From: Stenotrophomonas geniculata ATCC 19374 = JCM 13324
Lineage (GTDB): Bacteria; Pseudomonadota; Gammaproteobacteria; Xanthomonadales; Xanthomonadaceae
NCBI RefSeq assembly: GCF_001431625.1
Contig: NZ_LLXT01000149.1
Coordinates: forward strand, 1-64,000
Reading direction: 5' to 3'
DNA: 64,000 bases
The notes below the pieces were generated by a model. That model made no database searches. It had not been told where the DNA came from and was given only the letters and a program-made list of their open reading frames with translations. The stretch's first letter is position 1, and the number at the start of each line of letters is the position of its first letter. Both the position numbers and the translations under genes were made by a program. This document shows positions 48,103 to 57,596 of the stretch, one piece after another.

Positions 48103-48743
48103 GACAGATCTCGTGGGGCAGCAGGAGCGGGTTGGATCAGTTTCCAGGCAACAACGGCGCTGGCCAGCGGCAGCCATACCCAGCGCAGTTCAGAGAACAG
48201 GGTGGCGATGCCGCGCGCGCTGAAGAACTGCGGCGCAAACGGTGAAACGCGGATCGGCCGCCACGGGGCGAAGAAGCGCTGTTCGCTCCACGGCCAGGCG
48301 AGGGCTACGCCGAGGCCACCGGAGGTCATTGCGTCGAGCAGGGGATGGCTGGCGGCGCAGATGAAGACGAACACCGCCGCCTGTACGGTGGACGCCAACG
48401 TTGGCCCTCGCTGGGTAGGTGCCAACCTTGGTTGGCACGAAACCGCCGACCAAGGTCGGCGACTACTGGAGCTGTGTGGTGCCGACCAAGGCCGGCCGCT
48501 ACCAAAGAACGCCCACACCGCGGCCAACGCGGCCAGCACGCAGGCAATCAACAACGAATGGCTGGCACCGCGATGGCCGAACGCATCGGCATAGGGAATG
48601 TGCAGGGCAAAGGCCAGCACGTCGGCATCTGGCAGCATCGCGGCGACCACACCGGCAGCCAGCAGCCATGCCGGAATGCGGCCACGATCCGCGGCGCACC
48701 ACAGCGCCAAAGGCACAGCGGCATGGGTGATGATCGAAGGCAT
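48099..48743 (-). CDS. YdjM-like membrane-bound metal-dependent hydrolase, interrupted by SMAG units
   Basis: The 214-residue protein starts MPSIITHAAVPLALWCAADR, the signature of the YdjM/LexA-regulated membrane protein group, with AMLPDADVLAFAL, FGHRGASHSLL and AASHPLLDAMTSGGLGVAL holding the conserved His/Asp residues. Between the second and third helices about 30 residues (GSGRPWSAPHSSSSRRPWSA and on) are encoded by a double SMAG element at 48415-48502, without breaking the frame. The function is uncertain; family members are predicted metal-dependent hydrolases. It overlaps the FAD oxidase gene, so they form one operon. Confidence 0.75.
   Translation of the reverse strand: MPSIITHAAVPLALWCAADRGRIPAWLLAAGVVAAMLPDADVLAFALHIPYADAFGHRGASHSLLIACVLAALAAVWAFFGSGRPWSAPHSSSSRRPWSAVSCQPRLAPTQRGPTLASTVQAAVFVFICAASHPLLDAMTSGGLGVALAWPWSEQRFFAPWRPIRVSPFAPQFFSARGIATLFSELRWVWLPLASAVVAWKLIQPAPAAPRDLS
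48415..48502. repeat. SMAG pair inside a coding sequence
   Basis: Unit 1 (48415-48466) has GTAG and CTAC ends around GCCAACCTTGGTTGGC and CGCCGACCAAGGTCGGCG palindromes; unit 2 (48476-48502) is a related monomer. Both lie within the YdjM-like gene and keep its frame open. Confidence 0.8.
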
Positions 48744-48783
48744 CAGTCACGCACCATGGTCGTGCCGGCCAGGCTGCGCGCTG

Positions 48784-48835
48784 GTAGGTGCCAACCTTGG
48801 TTGGCACAGAAGCGCCGACCAAGGTCGGCCTCTAC
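48784..48835. repeat. SMAG repeat
   Basis: A 52-base copy nearly identical to unit 1 at 48415, with GTAG and CTAC ends, lying between the YdjM-like gene and yraN. Confidence 0.8.
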
Positions 48836-48853
48836 CAGAGCGGACGGTACCCA

Positions 48854-49249
48854 TCAGCAATCATCCAGCCGGAACGCATCGCGCAGCCAGTTCAACTGCG
48901 GCGGTTCACCCGTGGCTTCCACCACATCGAAACGGCAGGGCGCATCGGCAAGCGCGGGATGGTCCTGCAGGTACAACAACGCGGCATGCGCCAGGCGTCG
49001 ACACTTGCGCACATCCACTGAGGCCGCACCGCCACCGAAATCGGATCGCGCGCGGTAACGCACTTCCACGAACACCACGGTGCCGGCGTCGTCCATCACC
49101 AGGTCCAGTTCACCGCCGCGATAACGCACGTTGCGCGCACGCGGCTGCAGTCCGGCCTGTTGCAGATGCCGCTCGGCGGCGGCTTCCACCGCCGAGCCCC
49201 GTTGGCTGCGCTCAGCGACCACCGACGATCGGCATCGGCCGGCCGCCAT
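48854..49249 (-). CDS. yraN: YraN family protein (UPF0102)
   Basis: The 131-residue protein contains [46 protein letters not shown] and [20 protein letters not shown]. These are the UPF0102 nuclease-like signatures with the E...ELDLV...FVEV catalytic-type pattern. It is cytoplasmic; the family's cellular role is poorly known. The start at ATG 49249 is inside the end of lpoA (38-base overlap). The order lpoA-yraN with rsmI divergent is widespread in Gammaproteobacteria. Confidence 0.88.
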   Translation of the reverse strand: MAAGRCRSSVVAERSQRGSAVEAAAERHLQQAGLQPRARNVRYRGGELDLVMDDAGTVVFVEVRYRARSDFGGGAASVDVRKCRRLAHAALLYLQDHPALADAPCRFDVVEATGEPPQLNWLRDAFRLDDC

Positions 49250-50933
49250 TGAAGGTGGACCAGGCCGGCTGGCGCAGGATGTTGCCGTTGCTGTCCAGGA
49301 ACAGGGTGCCGGTGGCGCCGTCCAGGCCGCCTTCGTTGGACAGCTTGTCCAGGTAGGCGGTGATCTTCCAGGCATCGGCGCCGAAGGCGAACAGGCGGCC
49401 GGCGGCACCGCGTGCGCTGGGCAGGGTGCTGGCGACCTGGCTGGCCGAGGGCAGGCCGGACACGCTGCGCACGTTCCAGGCTTCGTTCGGGTAGACGATG
49501 CCGTCCAGCGCCACGTCTTCTTCCACCTTGCCGCTGCCGACGGTCAGCTGCGAGGTGCCCACGCGGGTGGCGCCACCGGCACCGGCCAGCGCCAGCTGCG
49601 GCGCCAGCAGGCGGGCCTGCGGCGCGCGCACGGCGAGGAACACGGCATCGACCTGGCCGGCATTGCGCACCTGCCCGCCGACATCGCCAACCGCGTCGCT
49701 GACGCCGACGGTGGCCACCACCTGGCCACCACGCTGAGCGAAGCGCTGGGCGAAGGCGGCGGCGGCACGGCGGCCGGTATCGTCGGCGCTGTTGATCACC
49801 AACGCCTTGCCGCGCTCGCGGCCACGCAGGTATTCGGCAGCGACGATGCCGTCGTCTTCAGGTGCCAGCGAGAAGCCGGCGCTGCCGGCCGGCGGCGCGT
49901 CCTTGCCACGGTTCAGGGCCAGCACCGGCACCTGCAGCTGCTGGCGGCCATAGACCGCATCCACTTCGTCGCGGCCCAGCGGGCCGACCACGAAGTCGGC
50001 GCCGGAGGCGACGGCCTTGTCATAGGCGGCCAGCGCACCGGCCGGGGTACCGGCGGTGTCGATGAAGTTGATGTCCGGGCGGCGGCGGGTCTCGCCGTAG
50101 TACGCGGCCAGCAGGCCATCACGCACCGGCTGCGCGGCGGTGGCCAGGCGGCCGCTGAGCGGCAGCAGCACGGCCAGCTTGGCCGGCGGACGGTAGCCGT
50201 CGCTCATGGCCGGCGGGCGCTTGCTGGTATCGAACTGGGCGGCGCCATCGCGGTCGAACGGGCGCGGCAGCGGCAGGCCGCGCGCGATCAGTGCGCGGCC
50301 GGCGAAGTTGTACAGCGGGTCGTTGGCCGGCAGCGCGGCGGCACGGCTGCGCAGGGTGGCATCGTCAAGCGTACCGAGCAGACCGGCGATGGCGGCCTGG
50401 TTCTCGCTGCGTGCGCTGCCGGTCAGGCTGGCGTGGGCGCGGGCGCGCTCGGTGGCGGCACCGAAGGCATCGCCGGTGCCCTGCAGCGCGTTGGCGCGGG
50501 CTACGTGCCAGCGCGTGCGCAGCGCGGGGAAGACGTTGTCGCCCTGTTCCTTCAGCAGGGCCAGGGCCTGCGCCGGCTGCTTGTCGGCCAGTGCCAGCTC
50601 GGCGCCGGTCAGCTGGTAGCGCTGCAGGCTGGTGCCGGACAGCTGGCGGGCGGTGAGCTGGCCAAGCAGGCTGCGCGCGCGGGCACTGTCGCCGGCCAGG
50701 TGCCAGGCCCAGGCGGCATCGGCCAAGGCGTTGCTGCGGGCGCCACCTTTCAGGGTTGCGGCCAGCGCTTCCAGCTGCAGGGCGGCGTCGCGCGGTTTGC
50801 CTTGTTCGATCAGCGCCAGCGCCTGGCTCTGGGCCGGCGATTCGGGCGCGCTGGTCAGGCTGGTGGTGGCACAGCCGGCCAGCAGCATCAGCGACAGCGA
50901 CAGGGCGGAGATCCGTGCGGCGGGCTTGTTCAT
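49212..50933 (-). CDS. lpoA: Outer-membrane lipoprotein LpoA, activator of PBP1A
   Basis: The 573-residue lipoprotein has a signal with lipobox LLAGC ([20 protein letters not shown]). The N-terminal half (about residues 30-230) is TPR-like ([35 protein letters not shown]). The C-terminal half (about 240-570) is a periplasmic-binding-protein fold ([38 protein letters not shown]). LpoA stimulates the transpeptidase of PBP1A from the outer membrane. The start MNKPAARIS at 50933 is preferred over 50945. rsmI is divergent and yraN overlaps the end. Confidence 0.9.
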   Translation of the reverse strand: MNKPAARISALSLSLMLLAGCATTSLTSAPESPAQSQALALIEQGKPRDAALQLEALAATLKGGARSNALADAAWAWHLAGDSARARSLLGQLTARQLSGTSLQRYQLTGAELALADKQPAQALALLKEQGDNVFPALRTRWHVARANALQGTGDAFGAATERARAHASLTGSARSENQAAIAGLLGTLDDATLRSRAAALPANDPLYNFAGRALIARGLPLPRPFDRDGAAQFDTSKRPPAMSDGYRPPAKLAVLLPLSGRLATAAQPVRDGLLAAYYGETRRRPDINFIDTAGTPAGALAAYDKAVASGADFVVGPLGRDEVDAVYGRQQLQVPVLALNRGKDAPPAGSAGFSLAPEDDGIVAAEYLRGRERGKALVINSADDTGRRAAAAFAQRFAQRGGQVVATVGVSDAVGDVGGQVRNAGQVDAVFLAVRAPQARLLAPQLALAGAGGATRVGTSQLTVGSGKVEEDVALDGIVYPNEAWNVRSVSGLPSASQVASTLPSARGAAGRLFAFGADAWKITAYLDKLSNEGGLDGATGTLFLDSNGNILRQPAWSTFNGGRPMPIVGGR

Positions 50934-51014
50934 GATCGGGTCCATGCGATGAGGGCAGCGGCCTTGGCCGGGTACACGCTACGATTCTACCCTTGCCCCG
51001 TGAGTACCGCTGAA

Positions 51015-51833
51015 ATGAGTGTCCCAACCCTGTACGTCGTCGCCACCCCGATCGGCAATCTGGCCGATCTGAGCCCGCGCGCGCAGGAGGTGCTGCGTTC
51101 GGTGGCGGCCATCTGTGCCGAGGACACCCGCCGCAGCGGCCAGTTGCTGTCCCATTTCGGCATCCAGCAGCCGCTGGTGGCCCTGCATGAACACAATGAA
51201 GAGGCCCTGGCGCAGCGCTTGGTGTCGCGCCTGCAGGCCGGTGAGTCGCTGGCGCTGGTCAGCGATGCCGGCACCCCGCTGGTCAGTGACCCCGGTTTCC
51301 GCCTGGTGCGTGCCGCGCGCGCGGCCGGCATCAAGGTCAGCCCGATCCCGGGGGCCTGTGCCGCCATCGCCGCGCTGAGCGTAGCCGGCCTGCCCAGCGA
51401 CCGCTTCAGCTTCGAAGGTTTCCTGCCGGCCAAGGCCAGCGGCCGCCGCGACCGGCTGCAGGCGCTGGCGGGTGAAGTGCGCACGATGGTGTTCTACGAA
51501 TCCTCGCACCGCATCGCCGAGTCGCTGGCCGACATGGCCGCGATCTTCGGCGGCGAGCGCCCGGCGGTGCTGGCGCGCGAGCTGACCAAGCTGTTCGAGA
51601 CCGTGCTCGATGGCGATCTGGCGGGGCTGCTGGCCAAAGTGGAAGCCGACGAGAACCAGCGCAAGGGCGAGTTCGTGGTGATGGTGCAGGGTGCCGGCGA
51701 CGATGAGGAAGCGCAGTTGGCGCATGGCCGCCGTGTCTACGCCAAGTTGAGCGAGCATCTGCCGCCGTCGACCGCGGCGAAACTGGCTGCCGAGCTGACC
51801 GGCGCGCCGCGCAAGGCGTTGTACGGCAGTTGA
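51015..51833 (+). CDS. rsmI: 16S rRNA (cytidine1402-2'-O)-methyltransferase RsmI
   Basis: The 272-residue protein begins MSVPTLYVVATPIGNLADLS and carries AEDTRRSGQLLSHFGI, SDAGTPLVSDPGFRLV and IPGACAAIAALSVAGLPSDR, all RsmI signatures. With SAM it methylates C1402 of 16S rRNA in the decoding centre. ATG 51015 gives the expected N-terminus; an in-frame GTG at 51000 adds five residues. It is divergent from lpoA, as in many Gammaproteobacteria. Hairpins follow before rnpB. Confidence 0.93.
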   Translation: MSVPTLYVVATPIGNLADLSPRAQEVLRSVAAICAEDTRRSGQLLSHFGIQQPLVALHEHNEEALAQRLVSRLQAGESLALVSDAGTPLVSDPGFRLVRAARAAGIKVSPIPGACAAIAALSVAGLPSDRFSFEGFLPAKASGRRDRLQALAGEVRTMVFYESSHRIAESLADMAAIFGGERPAVLARELTKLFETVLDGDLAGLLAKVEADENQRKGEFVVMVQGAGDDEEAQLAHGRRVYAKLSEHLPPSTAAKLAAELTGAPRKALYGS

Positions 51834-51839
51834 TGGATT

Positions 51840-51904
51840 GTGCGGACCAAGGTCCGCACCCATCAGAGCGGAGGTGGCAATAGATCCACGCCATGCGTGG
51901 ATGG
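51840..51904. repeat. Two short palindromes between rsmI and rnpB
   Basis: GTGCGGACCAAGGTCCGCAC (51840-51859) is a perfect 20-base palindrome; ATCCACGCCATGCGTGGAT (51884-51902) is a second hairpin. They may be REP relatives and may also end rsmI transcripts. A TAGAAT hexamer at 51952-51957 is a likely rnpB -10. Confidence 0.55.
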
Positions 51905-51963
51905 ATGAACCGGATGCCGCGATCAGCACGGCAGGAAGGACGTGCGTAGGCTAGAATGTGCGC

Positions 51964-52319
51964 TGGCGGAGTCGGCCAGACAGTCGCGTCATCCCTTCGG
52001 GGGTGCCGAGGAAAGTCCGGGCTCCATAGGGCAAGGTGCCAGGTAACGCCTGGGCGGCGCAAGCCGACGGAAAGTGCAACAGAAAGATACCGCCTACGTC
52101 TTCTTCGGAAGGCCGGTAAGGGTGAAATGGTGCGGTAAGAGCGCACCGCGAGTCTGGTAACAGACCGGCACGGCAAACCCCACCTGGAGCAAGACCAAAT
52201 AGGGATCCTTTGGCGCGGCCCGCGTTGGATCCGGGTAGGTTGCTTGAGCGTTGCGGTGACGTAACGCCTAGAGGAATGACTGTCCACGACAGAACCCGGC
52301 TTATCGGCCGGCTCCGCCT
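51964..52319 (+). ncRNA. rnpB: RNase P RNA (class A)
   Basis: The RNA shows the closing helix P1 (GGCGGAG 51965-51971 with CTCCGCC 52312-52318), the conserved GAGGAAAGTCCGGGCTCC core, ACAGAAAGATACCGCC, GGTAAGGGTGAAATGGTGCG, ACGGCAAACCCC and the 3-prime AGAACCCGGCTTAT. It is the catalytic part of RNase P, which matures tRNA 5-prime ends. The length of about 356 bases fits bacterial class A. Ends are approximate to a few bases. Confidence 0.95.
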
Positions 52320-52329
52320 CTTTCTTACG

Positions 52330-52383
52330 GTAGGCCGAGCATGGCTCGGCTCTACAGTAGAGCCGAGCCATGCTCGGCTGCTC
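52330..52383. repeat. SMAG head-to-head pair after rnpB
   Basis: Arms 52333-52355 and 52357-52379 are reverse complements at 22 of 23 bases with a single base between them, giving a very stable hairpin ten bases after rnpB. There is no T run. Confidence 0.78.
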
Positions 52384-52408
52384 TCCGCCCAGATGCTTGG
52401 GATGTTGT

Positions 52409-52888
52409 TCAACCCGGCGTGCGGTACTGCCCGGCGGAAATGAACTGCTCGAACCGTTCGCACCACACCACTACGGTGGTGTAATCGTCCACGTTGACGC
52501 TTTCAGGCACGTCCACCAGGAAACGGTTGAAGGTCTTCACCTCGCCGATGCGCTGGGCCTGTGCCTTGATCTTCAGGAAATCGGCCTTGTTGTCGACGAA
52601 GTCGCGCACGAGGTAGACCTTGTAGTCCGGCCCCGGGCCCATCTTGCCGTCGAACGCGACCTGGCGCGGGCTGACGCTGACCTTGCCGTCGGCCCAGTGC
52701 ACGGCGTCGCTGCCCTTGAGGTCGCGACGGAAAGTGGTGTGGTAACGGGCGTCGCCCATCGCCGCCTGTACCTGCGCGACCGGCGGGTCGTCGGGAGCGA
52801 TCAGGATCGGCAGCAGGTAGATGCCAAGGCCGAAGCCCAGGCCGAGGGCGAGCAGGTGGGTGACGACAAGTACGAGAACACGGCGCAT
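52409..52888 (-). CDS. DM13 domain-containing membrane-anchored protein
   Basis: The 159-residue protein has an N-terminal hydrophobic segment (LVLVVTHLLALGLGFGLGIY) followed by a DM13 domain (FRRDLKGSDAVHWADGKVSV, DGKMGPGPDYKVYLV, NVDDYTTVVVWCERFEQFIS). The conserved cysteine in VVWCERF is present. DM13 is proposed to act in redox or electron transfer in the periplasm, as a single-cysteine domain. The gene is not linked to obvious partners. Confidence 0.82.
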   Translation of the reverse strand: MRRVLVLVVTHLLALGLGFGLGIYLLPILIAPDDPPVAQVQAAMGDARYHTTFRRDLKGSDAVHWADGKVSVSPRQVAFDGKMGPGPDYKVYLVRDFVDNKADFLKIKAQAQRIGEVKTFNRFLVDVPESVNVDDYTTVVVWCERFEQFISAGQYRTPG

Positions 52889-52989
52889 CGATGACTCCCT
52901 GTGGATCGGTGAGGCGCGCGGCAGAACCGCGCCGGGTCATCGTGTGGCGTGCGTGCAGACATTTATAGACACAGAAAACAGGTACAGGG

Positions 52990-53742
52990 TCAGAAATCGA
53001 CCTGGCTCTGGCCGAGGGCGACACCCTGCGGGCCGAAGCGACGCTCGTGGATCTGCCCGTGCCCTTCGGCATCGATCAGCAGCACCGTGCTGGCGCGGGT
53101 GCCATAGTCGTCGCCGCGGATGAAGGCCGGGCTCAGCCAGCGCTCGCGTTCCAGTCCGATGCCGGTGTCGGGCAGGTCGCTGTCGGCGGGGCGATGTTCG
53201 TCCGCCAGGGCGGCCCAGAGCGGGGTCAGGTCCTCATCGCCGGCCTCGAACCAGGCTTCAAGCGCAGCCATCAGCCGCCGGGTCTTCGGCCAGGGCGCGT
53301 CCAGCGCGCCGTTGGACATGCCATGCACGCCCGGGCCCAGGCGCTGGCGCTCGGCAGGGTGGTTGCCCAGGAACTCCAGGCTGTGGCCGTCGGCCAGCAG
53401 CAGGTTGAATGGGGCGTAGGCGCCGGCCACCGTTGCCAGTCGGTCGATATGCACGGCGGCGGGGTCGCGGCCGCGCAGGAAGTCGGCCACCAGCGCACCC
53501 CGTGAAGGACCGGTCTGGGCGGCCAGCGGGTCGCGGACATTGGTGACCACGGCCATGCGTCCACCGGCACCGACGCCGGCCCAGCCGCCGCCGGAGCGCA
53601 GGTCGCGCCCCCCGATGACGGAGGTCTCATCTTGCCAGGGGGCCAGCGCCGCCGTCGGGCGGGCGTGGAACTCATCACGGTTGCCGGTCATCACCAGCCG
53701 CCAGCGCGGGTGGTGCATCCAGCCAAGAGCGAGCAGGCACAT
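52990..53742 (-). CDS. NRDE/TANGO2-like family protein
   Basis: The 250-residue protein starts MCLLALGWMHHPRWRLVMTG NRDEFHARPTAALAPW, giving the family its name, with GGRDLRSGGGWAGV, RMAVVTNVRDP and STVLLIDAEG. It is a cytoplasmic NTN-hydrolase-like fold with the N-terminal MC cysteine, so the true N-terminus is likely Cys2. Animal TANGO2 is linked to haem or lipid handling; the bacterial role is unknown. ATG 53742 is chosen because MCLLALG is the family start; the frame extends further upstream. Confidence 0.85.
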   Translation of the reverse strand: MCLLALGWMHHPRWRLVMTGNRDEFHARPTAALAPWQDETSVIGGRDLRSGGGWAGVGAGGRMAVVTNVRDPLAAQTGPSRGALVADFLRGRDPAAVHIDRLATVAGAYAPFNLLLADGHSLEFLGNHPAERQRLGPGVHGMSNGALDAPWPKTRRLMAALEAWFEAGDEDLTPLWAALADEHRPADSDLPDTGIGLERERWLSPAFIRGDDYGTRASTVLLIDAEGHGQIHERRFGPQGVALGQSQVDF

Positions 53743-54065
53743 GGCCTCATTGTGCACGGTTTGCGCAGTCTGGCGCCGCTTTCTGCCCGTCCCGGATGAA
53801 TGCGCGAGCGATGTTTCACGCTCTGTCCACACCCCTGAACTTCCGTTCAATCTCAAAAATTGAGACGGATCAGCAACTTGTGGATAAGCCTTGAACAATT
53901 CTCTAAAGGTTGTTGCAAGCCATTGATGCGGCTGGCGATTTCCCCGCTGAAAAGTTGTTGACAACCCTTCGGCCGCTGCTAAGGTGGACATCAGAGGGAA
54001 ATCCGGGTGTTTTGTGGGTTTTCGTGGTTCAATGTTTCACCGGGCGAAGGATAGGTGCACGCGTC
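53743..54065 (+). promoter_or_regulatory. mraZ promoter region with DnaA box and MraZ-type boxes
   Basis: The 323-base spacer has TTGACA (53958-53963) and TAAGGT (53980-53985) 16 bases apart, a likely promoter of the division cluster. Downstream are CGGGT (54004-54008), TGGGT (54015-54019) and TGGTT (54025-54029) in one orientation at 10-11-base spacing, like the TGGGN repeats bound by MraZ. A perfect DnaA 9-mer (TGTGGATAA, 53879-53887) and a TCTCAA-AAA-TTGAGA palindrome (53851-53865) lie further upstream. No gene is visible. Confidence 0.65.
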
Positions 54066-54512
54066 GTGTTCCAGGGCGAGACGGCCATCACAGTTGACGA
54101 TAAAGGGCGCATGGCGGTTCCCACCGCTTACCGCGACCTCGTCGCGCGCGCCAGCAACAACCGTCTCGTGCTGACCTACAACCCGTTCGAAGCCGGCTGC
54201 CTGTGGCTGTATGCAGAGTCGGAATGGGAGCGGGTCCGCGACGACGTCATGTCCAAGCCCAACACCCAGCGCGTCGTGCGCCTGTTGCAGCAGAAGCTGG
54301 TCGGCTCGGCCGCCCATCTGGAGCTCGACGGCAACGGTCGCATCAGCATCCCCGCCAGCCACCGCGGTGCGGTGGGCATTGAGAAGAAGGCGGTATTGCT
54401 CGGTATGGGCGACAAGTTCGAATTGTGGAGCGAGCAGGCGCATCGGGCCCTGATCCAGCAGACGTTGTCTGACGAGGATCTGGGTGATGGGTTGCTCGAC
54501 CTGAAGTTGTGA
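54066..54512 (+). CDS. mraZ: Transcriptional regulator MraZ
   Basis: The 148-residue protein has two AbrB-like halves: [20 protein letters not shown] with AYRDLVA, and [20 protein letters not shown]. It binds DNA and represses its own operon, the division-cell-wall cluster. The GTG 54066 start gives the family N-terminus MFQGE. The binding boxes just upstream fit autorepression. It overlaps rsmH by four bases. Confidence 0.95.
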   Translation: MFQGETAITVDDKGRMAVPTAYRDLVARASNNRLVLTYNPFEAGCLWLYAESEWERVRDDVMSKPNTQRVVRLLQQKLVGSAAHLELDGNGRISIPASHRGAVGIEKKAVLLGMGDKFELWSEQAHRALIQQTLSDEDLGDGLLDLKL

Positions 54513-55495
54513 GCCGGGGTGCCCGGATGCGCCCAGAAGCGCAGGCCGGTCACCTTCCGGTGTCGCAGTCGCCGGCGGTGCACCTGCCGGTCCTGTACAC
54601 CCAGGTCATCGAAGGCCTGAGGGTGATCGAAAACGGACGTTATCTGGATGGCACGTTCGGTCGTGGCGGTCATGCACGTGGCGTGCTCACCCAGCTTGGT
54701 CCCGAGGGGCGCCTGCTGGTCATGGACAAGGATCCGGAAGCCATTGCCGTTGCCGAGCGCGATTTCGCGCCGGACCCGCGCGTGTCCATCTTCCGTGGCA
54801 GCTTCGCCCAGCTGCTGCAGTGGGATGCGACGGCCGAAGGCCTGGACGGCGTGCTGTTCGACCTGGGCGTGTCGTCGCCGCAGCTGGACGTGGCCGAACG
54901 TGGCTTCAGCTTCGGCAAGGACGGCCCGCTGGACATGCGCATGGATCCGGACAGCGGCGAAAGCGCCGCGCAGTGGATCAACCGCGTCGAAGACCGCGAG
55001 ATTGCCGACGTGCTGTGGACCTACGGCGAAGAGCGGCAGAGCCGCCGCATCGCCCGTGCCATTGTGGCCCGCCGCGAGAAGCAGCCGTTCACCCGCACCG
55101 CCGAACTGGCCGAGCTGATCGCCTCGGTGATGCCGCGGGGCAAGGACAAGATCCACCCGGCCACGCGCAGCTTCCAGGCCATCCGCATCCACATCAACCG
55201 CGAGCTGGCCGATCTGGAAGCCGGGCTCGATGCGGCGGTGGAACGGCTCAAGCCCGGTGGCCGCCTGGCGGTGATCAGCTTCCATTCGCTGGAAGACCGC
55301 ATCGTCAAGCAGTACATGAACCGCCTGGCCAAGGCGCCGCCGGCCAATCGCCGCCTGCCCGAGGCGGTCGCGTTCGTGCCGACGCTGGACCTGATCGGCG
55401 GTGCCATCAAGGCCACCGACGAAGAGCTGGCCGCCAACCCGCGCGCCCGCAGCGCCGTGTTGCGCGTGGCCCAGAAGCGGGAGGCCGATGCATGA
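54509..55495 (+). CDS. rsmH: 16S rRNA (cytosine1402-N4)-methyltransferase RsmH
   Basis: The 328-residue protein has [33 protein letters not shown] (SAM site), [35 protein letters not shown] and [17 protein letters not shown]. It methylates N4 of C1402, the same base that RsmI modifies on the ribose. The start is GTG 54509, overlapping mraZ; ATG 54527 in frame would remove six residues. It is the second gene of the cluster, four bases overlapping ftsL. Confidence 0.95.
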   Translation: MSRGARMRPEAQAGHLPVSQSPAVHLPVLYTQVIEGLRVIENGRYLDGTFGRGGHARGVLTQLGPEGRLLVMDKDPEAIAVAERDFAPDPRVSIFRGSFAQLLQWDATAEGLDGVLFDLGVSSPQLDVAERGFSFGKDGPLDMRMDPDSGESAAQWINRVEDREIADVLWTYGEERQSRRIARAIVARREKQPFTRTAELAELIASVMPRGKDKIHPATRSFQAIRIHINRELADLEAGLDAAVERLKPGGRLAVISFHSLEDRIVKQYMNRLAKAPPANRRLPEAVAFVPTLDLIGGAIKATDEELAANPRARSAVLRVAQKREADA

Positions 55496-55755
55496 GCCGG
55501 CTGCTGCTGATCATCCTGCTGGCTTCCACCGTGGCCTCGGCGATCGGCGTCGTGTTCGTGCGTCACCGTCACCGGCAGACGTTCATCGAGTTGTCGCGCG
55601 CCGAGCGCAAGCGCGATGACATCAATCTGGAATTCGGCCGCCTGCAGCTGGAGCAGGCGACCCTGGCCGAAGCCAACCGTGTCGATCGCATCGCCCGCGA
55701 GAAGCTCGGCATGAAGTTCCCCGAGGCCGCCGACATCGTGGTGGTGCGGCCATGA
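55492..55755 (+). CDS. ftsL: Cell division protein FtsL
   Basis: The 87-residue protein has a single N-terminal membrane helix ([20 protein letters not shown]) and a periplasmic coiled-coil ([20 protein letters not shown] to [18 protein letters not shown]) ending with an IAREKLGM motif. It joins FtsB and FtsQ to link and activate the FtsW-FtsI synthase at the septum. It overlaps rsmH and ftsI by four bases each. Small size and low conservation make position the strongest evidence. Confidence 0.9.
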   Translation: MSRLLLIILLASTVASAIGVVFVRHRHRQTFIELSRAERKRDDINLEFGRLQLEQATLAEANRVDRIAREKLGMKFPEAADIVVVRP

Positions 55756-57596
55756 GCAAGACCGGCCGCAACCGCCCGCGCAACGCCTTCAACCTGCGCC
55801 AGCGCCTGCGCTGGGTCGCGCTGGCGCTCGGCCTGTGCTCGGTGTCGCTGGTCGGTCGTGCCGCCTACGTGCAGATCGTCAACAGCGATTTCTACCAGCG
55901 CCAGGGCGAGGCCCGCTACCTGCGCGAACTGCCGATCAAGACCTCGCGCGGCATGATCACCGACCGCAATGGCGAGCCGCTGGCGGTATCCACGCCGGTC
56001 GCCTCGATCTGGGTCAACCCGCAGGACCTGCTGCGCTCGCCCGAGCGCATTCCGGAGCTGGCCCAGGCGGTCGGCATGTCGGTGGATGAGCTGAGCAGCC
56101 GCCTGTCGCAGAAGTCGGACAAGGAATTCATGTACCTGCGTCGCCGGATCAATCCGGACGAGGCAGAAAAGGTGGTCGCGCTGAAGATTCCGGGCGTGGC
56201 CGCGCAGCGCGAGTTCCGCCGCTTCTACCCGCAGGGCGAAGCGATGGCGCACGTGCTGGGCTTCACCAACATTGACGACCGCGGCCAGGAAGGCCTGGAG
56301 CTGGCGTTCGACGAATGGCTGCGCGGCAAGGCCGGTGCGAAGCGGGTCATCCGCAACCGCAAGGGCGAAACCGTCGAGAGCGATCTGCTGCGCGCTGCTG
56401 AACCGGGCAAGGACCTGACCCTCAGCATCGATCGCCGCATCCAGTACCTGGCGTTCAAGGAACTGCGCAACGCGCTGGTGGCCAACAAGGCGGCCGGCGG
56501 TTCGATGGTGATCATGGACGTGACCACCGGCGAGATCCTGGCCATGGTCAACCTGCCGACCTACAACCCGAATTCGCTGACCGGCGCGCTGCCCGATGCG
56601 CGCCGCAACCGTGCGGTGACCGATCTGGTCGAGCCGGGTTCGACGATGAAGCCGCTGACCATCGCCACCGCGCTGCAGGCCGGTGCGGTGACCAAGGACA
56701 CCATCATCGATACCAACCCGGGTTACATGACCCTGGGTCGCTTCACCATCCGCGACGTGCCGCGCAACAACGGCGTGCTGAACGTGACCGGCGTGATCAC
56801 CCGCAGTTCGAACGTGGGCGCGGCCAAGGTTGCGGCGAAGATGCCGGACCAGGTGTTCTACGACGGCGTGCGCCGCTTCGGCTATGGCTCGGTGCCGCAT
56901 AGCGGTTTCCCCGGTGAATCCGGCGGCGTGGTGCTGCGCCCGGCGCGCTGGTCGGGCACCACCAAGACCACGATGTCCTACGGCTACGGCCTGAACGTCA
57001 CCCCGCTGCAGATCGCTACGGCTTATTCGGCACTGGCGAACGGCGGTCGTCTGATCGCGCCGACCTTCGTCAAGGGCCAGCGCAATGAAGGTCAGCAGAT
57101 CATCGACGAGAATGTCGCCAAGCAGGTGGTGGCGATGATGGAAACGGTGGTCACCCAGGGCGGCGCCAAGCAGGCGGCGGTGCTGGGTTACCGCGTGGCC
57201 GGCAAGACCGGTACCGCGCGAAAGGCCGGTCCGGGCGGCTACGAGCGCGGCCACTACAACGCGCTGTTCGCCGGCGTGGTGCCGGCCACCAACCCGCGCT
57301 TCGCCACCGTCATCGTCATCAACGACCCGCAGGCCGGCAAGTTCTACGGCGGCCTGGTGTCGGCGCCGGTCTACCACAACGTGATGGAAGGCACTCTGCG
57401 CCTGATGGACGTGCCGCTGGACGACCTGCAGTCGTGGCTGGCCGCACAGCAGTCCGGCAAGGTCGGCCACTCGGCCTCGATCCTGCCTGCGCCGCCCGCA
57501 GAGGCTGCGCTGCCGGTGGATGCCGCCGCTGAATTCGACGCTGCGCTGCCCAGCGCGCAAGCCCAGACGCCGCCCGCTACGGGAGGCACGCAATGA
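55752..57596 (+). CDS. ftsI: Septal peptidoglycan transpeptidase FtsI (PBP3)
   Basis: The 614-residue protein has a short cytoplasmic start, a membrane helix ([20 protein letters not shown]), a PBP dimerisation domain (about residues 60-240) and the transpeptidase domain with SxxK in [13 protein letters not shown] in TRSSNVGA, and KTG in [11 protein letters not shown]. It cross-links septal peptidoglycan with FtsW. A proline/alanine-rich tail of about 40 residues follows. It is a main target of beta-lactams such as ceftazidime and aztreonam. It is coupled by four bases to ftsL and murE. Confidence 0.96.
   Translation: MSKTGRNRPRNAFNLRQRLRWVALALGLCSVSLVGRAAYVQIVNSDFYQRQGEARYLRELPIKTSRGMITDRNGEPLAVSTPVASIWVNPQDLLRSPERIPELAQAVGMSVDELSSRLSQKSDKEFMYLRRRINPDEAEKVVALKIPGVAAQREFRRFYPQGEAMAHVLGFTNIDDRGQEGLELAFDEWLRGKAGAKRVIRNRKGETVESDLLRAAEPGKDLTLSIDRRIQYLAFKELRNALVANKAAGGSMVIMDVTTGEILAMVNLPTYNPNSLTGALPDARRNRAVTDLVEPGSTMKPLTIATALQAGAVTKDTIIDTNPGYMTLGRFTIRDVPRNNGVLNVTGVITRSSNVGAAKVAAKMPDQVFYDGVRRFGYGSVPHSGFPGESGGVVLRPARWSGTTKTTMSYGYGLNVTPLQIATAYSALANGGRLIAPTFVKGQRNEGQQIIDENVAKQVVAMMETVVTQGGAKQAAVLGYRVAGKTGTARKAGPGGYERGHYNALFAGVVPATNPRFATVIVINDPQAGKFYGGLVSAPVYHNVMEGTLRLMDVPLDDLQSWLAAQQSGKVGHSASILPAPPAEAALPVDAAAEFDAALPSAQAQTPPATGGTQ

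Noticed and set aside
49131..51014. Long in-frame extension upstream of rsmI
   Set aside because: It is antisense to lpoA; RsmI has its conserved N-terminus at 51015 (or five residues earlier).
53879..53887. DnaA box as a sign of the replication origin
   Set aside because: A single box without dnaA, dnaN or an AT-rich unwinding region is not an origin; it is kept only as a possible regulatory site.
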